A stretch of 64,000 nucleotides of DNA, taken from the NCBI GenBank assembly GCA_958452575.1, contig CAUDUM010000002.1:248001-312000 (forward strand), given 5' to 3'. The notes below the pieces were generated by a model that ran no database searches, was not told the origin of the DNA, and saw nothing but the letters and a program-made list of their open reading frames with translations. How positions within the stretch are numbered: the stretch's first letter is position 1; each line of letters starts with the position of its first letter. Positions 59,955 to 64,000 of this stretch are shown here, in pieces. This DNA is from an uncultured Eggerthellaceae bacterium (GTDB taxonomy: Bacteria; Actinomycetota; Coriobacteriia; Coriobacteriales; Eggerthellaceae). Position numbers and translations under genes: made by a program.

Positions 59955-61237
59955 GTGATCTTCGCATCTCGCTCCTCTCCTACGACCGGCCCATCTTCGT
60001 AGGCGCAATACATGATGATGGAAGCCGGTTCGCCTATGATGCCTCTTACCTCACCCGCCCCGACGCGATTCCTCTTTCGTTTTCGCTACCGCTCCGAGCC
60101 GAACCATTCACGGCATCGGAGTATCTACCGTATTTCGAAGGCCTTCTTGCCGAGGGAATGGCGCGGCAGGCGCTTGCGGCAGAGCTTCAACTCGCCGAAA
60201 ACGACACGCTTGCCTTTTTGGCAAGCTGCGGAAGAGACTGCATTGGCGATGTCGTTGTCGAGCAACAGGAAGACGAGCCTATTAGCGAAACACTCGCTTA
60301 TGAACCTGTTTCCCCAGATGAACTCAACAGAATGTTCCGCAGCGTTTCGGAAACGGCTGGGGAAAACGCCGCCTCCCGGCTTTCGCTTGCCGGAACGCAA
60401 GGCAAAACGGGGCTCGCCCATGATCCTCGACCGCCCATCGAAAAAGGATGGTTGCGGCCGCGCGGACTGGCAGCAACAACGCATATTCTCAAGACCAGTT
60501 ACTTGCACGACCTGCCCGAGATCGAATATCTCTGCATGCACGCCGCTGCGGCCTGCGGACTCGATGTGGCGAACACTCACCTTCTGGACTGCGGAGCACC
60601 CGTGCTTGCTGTCGAGCGATTCGATCGATCGGTGCGCATGGAAGGAGGGAAGCTTCGCGTCGAGCGGCTTCATCAAGAAGATCTCGCACAGGCATTCGGT
60701 ATGATGCCCGGATCGAAATATGCCGATCTACCCGGAGGCAGCGTGAGGGCGATCGCCGGCTTCCTGAAAAAGCACAGCCTCAAGCCGGCTCGCGATCTTG
60801 CGGAATTCTGCCGCATCCTGCTGTTTTCCTACCTCATCGGAAACTGCGATGGGCACCTCAAAAACTATTCCATCAGGCTTTTCCCGAACCCGAACGGTGA
60901 CAACCCCTTCGTTTCCCTCACCTGCGCTTACGACCTTGTATCGACGACGCGCTATCCGCGTTTCAGTCGAGACATGGCGATCGCGATCGGAGGCGTACGC
61001 GACATCGATGCAGTCGGCGTCGATACGCTTGAGGTGCTTGCGGCGGAACTGGGCATGAAACGGGGGGCGCTGCAACGGCTGGCGCGTCCGATGGTCGACA
61101 GCGTCGAGGATGCGATCAGCCGCGCAGGATCCGGAAAGGAGGGGGCGGTTCTCGCTTCCACCCCCTACGTTGCCGACGATCTTATGGAGGAGATGCAGCC
61201 GAGGCTCAAAGTGCTGAGAGAGTTTTGCCTGCGTTGA
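59948..61237 (+). CDS. hipA: HipA-like serine/threonine kinase toxin
   Basis: 429 residues from ATG 59948. HipA layout: an N-terminal subdomain (FVGAIHDDGSRFAYDASYL), Gly-rich loop SLAGTQGKTGL, and ILKTSYLHDLPEIEYLCMHA. The kinase core follows with LIGNCDGHLKNYSI (catalytic Asp with HLKN) and LTCAYDLVSTTRYP (DFG-equivalent). Known HipA phosphorylates glutamyl-tRNA synthetase and induces persistence. All key motifs appear intact, so the toxin should be active when HipB is lost. Confidence 0.9.
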   Translation: MLGDLRISLLSYDRPIFVGAIHDDGSRFAYDASYLTRPDAIPLSFSLPLRAEPFTASEYLPYFEGLLAEGMARQALAAELQLAENDTLAFLASCGRDCIGDVVVEQQEDEPISETLAYEPVSPDELNRMFRSVSETAGENAASRLSLAGTQGKTGLAHDPRPPIEKGWLRPRGLAATTHILKTSYLHDLPEIEYLCMHAAAACGLDVANTHLLDCGAPVLAVERFDRSVRMEGGKLRVERLHQEDLAQAFGMMPGSKYADLPGGSVRAIAGFLKKHSLKPARDLAEFCRILLFSYLIGNCDGHLKNYSIRLFPNPNGDNPFVSLTCAYDLVSTTRYPRFSRDMAIAIGGVRDIDAVGVDTLEVLAAELGMKRGALQRLARPMVDSVEDAISRAGSGKEGAVLASTPYVADDLMEEMQPRLKVLREFCLR

Positions 61238-61330
61238 AGGATCGGGTAGAAGTCCTGCAGCTGCAGTTCTTCCCTGCCCCATCATGCATCGGCCGTGCAA
61301 GCCCGAGCTGCGTCATACCCTAGAAGGGCG

Positions 61331-61455
61331 CAGGCTAGGGTCGATGAACAAAGAAGATGAGAAAAGGGGGCTGTCCCCCTTTTCTCGTCTTCGGCTCGCT
61401 CGTTAATGCAAGGGCCTGTCAGGTTTATTCCGAGGGGACAGGCTAGGGTCGATGA
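61331..61455. repeat. 17-bp direct repeats around palindrome copy 7
   Basis: CAGGCTAGGGTCGATGA at 61331-61347 and again at 61439-61455. Between them is the palindrome 61353-61392 (18-bp arms, GAAGATGAGAAAAGGGGG with one G:U-type mismatch, loop CTGT). The arrangement looks like a small element bounded by a target-type duplication. The gap 61238-61500 has no gene. Confidence 0.6.
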
Positions 61456-61500
61456 TCATGTTCGTGTAGGGGGCTCCGCACCAACGACAGGGATTCGTGA

Positions 61501-61686
61501 CTATCTTCCGGAGCGCTTCGTCATCGTAGGCGTAAAAATGTTGCGGCATTTCTTGCAGTACACGCCATAGTAATCCCTGTAGGTGTTCCAGCCGCCTGCC
61601 GCTTCGCCAAGCTGCTCATCGGGAATTTCGGGGCTCTCGGGGATGGCGGGCTCGAGGTTGTTGTTATCCAGCTGCTTGTCGGCCAT
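61501..61686 (-). CDS. double-glycine-leader small protein with single CxxC
   Basis: 61 residues, ATG 61686 behind AAGGGGGG. 32-residue leader (MADKQLDNNNLEPAIPESPE then IPDEQLGEAAGG) with the same pattern as the four leader proteins at 53-54 kb. The 29-residue core (WNTYRDYYGVYCKKCRNIFT ...) keeps only one CxxC pair and is rich in Tyr and basic residues. Isolated copy, 7 kb from the cluster and on the same strand as most of its relatives. It could pair as a dimer round a metal or be a truncated ribbon. Confidence 0.7.
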   Translation of the reverse strand: MADKQLDNNNLEPAIPESPEIPDEQLGEAAGGWNTYRDYYGVYCKKCRNIFTPTMTKRSGR

Positions 61687-61842
61687 GATGCCCCCCTTAT
61701 TTTGGAAACGGGAGCGCTTGCTTGCGCCTCGACTTGATTATATGGAACGGAAGCCCGAGCATTGCAAGGCATGGGAACCAATAGGCGCTTTGAGGAGTGA
61801 ACGCGAGCTTGCGACCTGCACACCTCGAAAAACTGAGGGTGT

Positions 61843-61904
61843 GATAAGGGGACGGTCGCTATCCCGCATTGCGCCGATGCGGAAAAGAGACCGTTCCCCC
61901 TATC
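61843..61904. repeat. two-level inverted repeat upstream of the deaminase gene
   Basis: GATAAGGGGACGGTC (61843-61857) pairs with GACCGTTCCCCCTATC (61889-61904) with minor mismatch, enclosing CCGCAT / ATGCGG. Lies in the gap between the divergent leader-protein gene and the lipoprotein-deaminase gene, so it would be in the leader of the latter. Confidence 0.6.
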
Positions 61905-61981
61905 GCGTCGTCTATTCGGACGGTCGCGCCGAGCGCACCGCATGCTACCATGGTTGCACGTCCCCGTCGAAAGGACCCGCT

Positions 61982-62659
61982 ATGGCCTCATCCTCCAAGC
62001 TGCGCACGCTCGTCGGCATCGTCGCCACTCTCTTTCTGGCTATCGCGCTGACGGGCTGCTCATCCGCAGGAAACGACACAGCGTCAACCGAGCAAGACGC
62101 CGCTTCGCAAACCGAAACGGCTTCGCAAGCCCAAACCGCCGAGCAAAGCTCCGCCAACGGATCTGACGAATCCATCGACACCGAAGGAACCGACATGCAG
62201 CCCTCCTCCGAATTCATGCAGATCGCGATCGACGAAGCCTACCAGGGCATCCAGGCGGGCGACGGCGGGCCGTTCGGATCGGTCATCGTGAAGGACGGCG
62301 AGATCGTCGGCAGAGGCCACAACCGCGTGCTGGCGAACAACGACCCCACCTGCCACGGCGAGATGGAGGCGATCCGCGACGCGTGCCGCAACCTGGGCAC
62401 GCACGATCTGACGGGCTGCGAGCTCTACACCACCGCCGAGCCGTGCCCGATGTGTTTGGGTGCGGTCCTCTGGTCCAACATGGATGCCGTCTACTACGGC
62501 TGCACGCGCGAGGACAGTGCCGAGATCGGCTTCCGCGACGACGCGTTCTACCGCCAGCTCAACGGCGAGGAAGAGACAGTGAGCCTGCAGGAGTTCGACC
62601 GCGACAACTGCCGCCAGCTTTTCGACGACTACGCCGCCAGCGACGCCCAGCGCTACTGA
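61982..62659 (+). CDS. lipoprotein-anchored nucleoside/guanine deaminase-like protein
   Basis: 225 residues from ATG 61982 (GAAAGGA upstream). Signal peptide and lipobox (IALTGC, Cys26), then a Ser/Thr/Gln/Glu-rich linker to about 72, then a complete CDA-fold deaminase: CHGEME (zinc His125, catalytic Glu127) and TAEPCPMCLGA (zinc Cys155 and Cys158). The domain resembles guanine deaminase or tRNA adenosine deaminase of the cytosol. An internal ATG at 62195 (Met72), exactly at the domain start, has its own GAAGGA six bases upstream, so a cytosolic form may also be made. A surface-located deaminase is unusual. Confidence 0.78.
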   Translation: MASSSKLRTLVGIVATLFLAIALTGCSSAGNDTASTEQDAASQTETASQAQTAEQSSANGSDESIDTEGTDMQPSSEFMQIAIDEAYQGIQAGDGGPFGSVIVKDGEIVGRGHNRVLANNDPTCHGEMEAIRDACRNLGTHDLTGCELYTTAEPCPMCLGAVLWSNMDAVYYGCTREDSAEIGFRDDAFYRQLNGEEETVSLQEFDRDNCRQLFDDYAASDAQRY

Positions 62660-62696
62660 CGGACAACGGCCAACGCGCTGGCCAGATATCGAAACG

Positions 62697-63134
62697 CTAC
62701 CGATCGTCCTCTCCCGAATGCATCAGCTGCACGAGCGCGAGGCAGGCGACGCCGACGCCGAGCAGGCCGAGCGCGTTGCGGGGCTCGACCTCGTCCATGA
62801 TCGTGAGCGCCACGACCCCAACGCCCATCGCGAGGGCGACCGCCTTGAGCACCAACTCGACCAAAGCCGCCGCCTTCTTGCGCGTGGCGCCATCTTCGGC
62901 CGCAGCCTCCTGCGCCGCCGTTTTGGCCTGAAGCAGCTCATCGACGGAAGTGCCCAGCTCCTCGGCAAGCTTGGGGAGCGATGCCACATCGGGAATCGAC
63001 AGATCCCGCTCCCACTTGGAAACCGCCTTGTCGGTGACGCCCATCTTCCGCGCAAGATCAAGCTGCGTCATGCCCTTCTCCGCGCGGAGCGCGCGAACCA
63101 TCTCGCCGAAGCTAAGCTGTGCCTGCTGTGCCAT
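62697..63134 (-). CDS. XRE-family regulator with membrane helices
   Basis: 145 residues, ATG 63134. Helix-turn-helix RAEKGMTQLDLARKMGVTDK then AVSKWERDLSIPDVASLPKL, an acidic/Ala-rich linker, and two hydrophobic helices (VLKAVALAMGVGVVALTIMD, ALGLLGVGVACLALVQLM). The same C-terminus occurs as a pseudogene scrap at 54721-54810. Like the protein at 51700-52731 it is a membrane-tethered DNA-binding protein, though shorter. Confidence 0.85.
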   Translation of the reverse strand: MAQQAQLSFGEMVRALRAEKGMTQLDLARKMGVTDKAVSKWERDLSIPDVASLPKLAEELGTSVDELLQAKTAAQEAAAEDGATRKKAAALVELVLKAVALAMGVGVVALTIMDEVEPRNALGLLGVGVACLALVQLMHSGEDDR

Positions 63135-63306
63135 GATCGTCCTTTCATCGTGGTGGAACGGCTCGCATCAATCGTTCCACGCACGGCATTCGCGCTCAAC
63201 CGACCGTCGGTCGAATTGCCTCTACCGCCAGTTTATCTGAAGTTGAGCGCCATTGATCAGGACGTTTGCCTATCGAGTATGAAGAAGCGGATGTGCTTTT
63301 CCGCAT

Positions 63307-64000
63307 TTACGCGCAGGCATGGATCGCGTCGCGGAGGAACTGGGTTGCGCCCGGCGCCACAGCGTCGTAGTAGGTGCGGAAGCGCTCGTCGGCGAGGTAG
63401 CCGTCGGCCAAGCCCTTGTGCGCCTCGGGCGTGTACAACCCGTCGGGCCAGTACATGCGCAGCCAGTGGCCGTGCATGGCGACCAGTTTGCGCGCTTCGG
63501 GACCCTCCACGTCGCCCGCCTCCATCGCGCGGCGCAGCTGCTCGTTGATGGCGAGCGCCAGCTCGTCGGCCTGCATGTGGGCCGCCTCGCCCATGGCGAC
63601 GTACTTCTCGTTGGCGGCATCGACGACCTCGTCGCCGTACGCCGCGCGAATCTCCTCACCGTAGCGCTGCTCGTTCTCGCCCACCTCGCGCCAGCGCTTC
63701 AGATGAGGCAGCAACGTGGCCATAAGTGACACCGCCTCGTCGAGCGACACGCCCAGCGCTTTAGCCTCCATGGGCGCCGTCGCTTCGATGAACTCGTCCA
63801 TCGTCATGCCCTTCGCGGTGAAATCACCGTGGTCGTAGCAGTACTTGCAGAAGTCCGCGCTCCTCGAGCCGTCAGCCTCGGTGCCGCGCATCTCCTCCTC
63901 TGGAATCGGCATGCTGCAGCATTGGCAGTAGTAGCTCATCGGCATGTCGAAGAAGCGCTCGAGCGGCACGCCGAAGGTGACGCAGATGAGCTTCACCATA
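63307..64000 (-). CDS. partial XRE / zinc-ribbon / TipAS-like regulator
   Basis: Reading frame open to the right window edge; stop at 63307. The visible start (MVKLICVTFGVPLERFF) is the end of an XRE helix-turn-helix. A zinc-ribbon-like unit follows (YYCQCCSMPIPEEEMRGTEA then DFCKYCYDHGDF), and then about 150 residues resembling the TipAS drug-binding domain (MTMDEFIEATAPMEAKALGV ... WLRMYWPDGLYTPEAHKGLA). TipAS domains bind thiopeptide antibiotics covalently through a Cys in the MerR-type TipA. Here the DNA-binding part would be XRE. Gene incomplete; the fusion is probable rather than proven. Confidence 0.65.
   Translation of the reverse strand, partial: MVKLICVTFGVPLERFFDMPMSYYCQCCSMPIPEEEMRGTEADGSRSADFCKYCYDHGDFTAKGMTMDEFIEATAPMEAKALGVSLDEAVSLMATLLPHLKRWREVGENEQRYGEEIRAAYGDEVVDAANEKYVAMGEAAHMQADELALAINEQLRRAMEAGDVEGPEARKLVAMHGHWLRMYWPDGLYTPEAHKGLADGYLADERFRTYYDAVAPGATQFLRDAIHACA

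Overview
The window is GC-rich, gene-dense bacterial DNA, most likely from an anaerobic gut actinobacterium of the Coriobacteriia, probably family Eggerthellaceae. Reasons: two molybdopterin oxidoreductase operons, one with a Tat-signal DMSO-reductase-type catalytic subunit; many small zinc-ribbon proteins; XRE regulators fused to membrane helices; and an intergenic palindrome of the form TGAGAAAAAGGG...CCCTTTTTCTCA scattered through the window. The family name is an inference from gene content. I saw no rRNA, tRNA, CRISPR array, transposase or integrase.

Layout. 1-5.4 kb: an MFS transporter diverges from an operon of a small zinc-ribbon protein, a molybdenum enzyme large subunit and an iron-sulfur small subunit. 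The two enzyme subunits resemble pyrogallol-phloroglucinol transhydroxylase and the catechol dehydroxylases. 5.5-10.7 kb: a toxin-antitoxin pair, a HelD-type helicase, a cation efflux transporter with a hairpin leader, and a rhomboid protease. 10.8-18.5 kb: a sensor kinase, LuxR-type regulator and DmsABC-like reductase module, flanked by direct repeats of about 0.47 kb that each carry the last 36 nt of asnS. 18.4-27.3 kb: asnS, an RNA 2',3'-cyclic phosphodiesterase, a VanZ-like protein, an SOS cassette (LexA box, Y-family polymerase, YolD-like protein and a divergent conserved protein), a radical SAM protein, an orphan antitoxin and a spermidine-synthase-like protein. 27.4-33.8 kb: a housekeeping operon read on the minus strand (pyrH, frr, uppS, cdsA, dxr) and an HtrA protease. 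34-43.4 kb: small enzymes, a VanRS-like two-component system diverging from a C39-like peptidase across a phased operator, an orphan HigA, a lipoprotein, a second MCFRP zinc-ribbon protein, DUF1848, a ZIP transporter and a nucleotidyltransferase. 43.5-51.7 kb: an AraC regulator, an ECF-type transporter and a pair of exporter-fold ABC proteins, a probable metallophore or metal uptake system. 51.7-59.5 kb: an XRE membrane regulator, four small double-glycine-leader proteins, then a LanFEG/Bcr-like ABC transporter with its own kinase and response regulator. 59.6-64 kb: hipBA, a fifth double-glycine-leader protein, a lipoprotein-anchored deaminase, another XRE membrane protein and a partial XRE/zinc-ribbon/TipAS protein.

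How genes work together. The two molybdenum operons suggest anaerobic respiration or reductive metabolism of organic acceptors, one with its own sensor pair. The AraC, ECF and ABC genes share a 24-bp upstream motif and probably form one regulon. The strongest candidate for an undescribed system is the set of short proteins with a common leader (pattern hydrophobic-x-D-x-x-hydrophobic-x4-GG), most followed by a CxxC core. Three of them are codirectional with a lantibiotic-immunity-type ABC transporter and two-component system.

Limits. Functions are read from motifs, lengths and context only. No database search was run. Start codons were chosen by ribosome-binding sites and family lengths.
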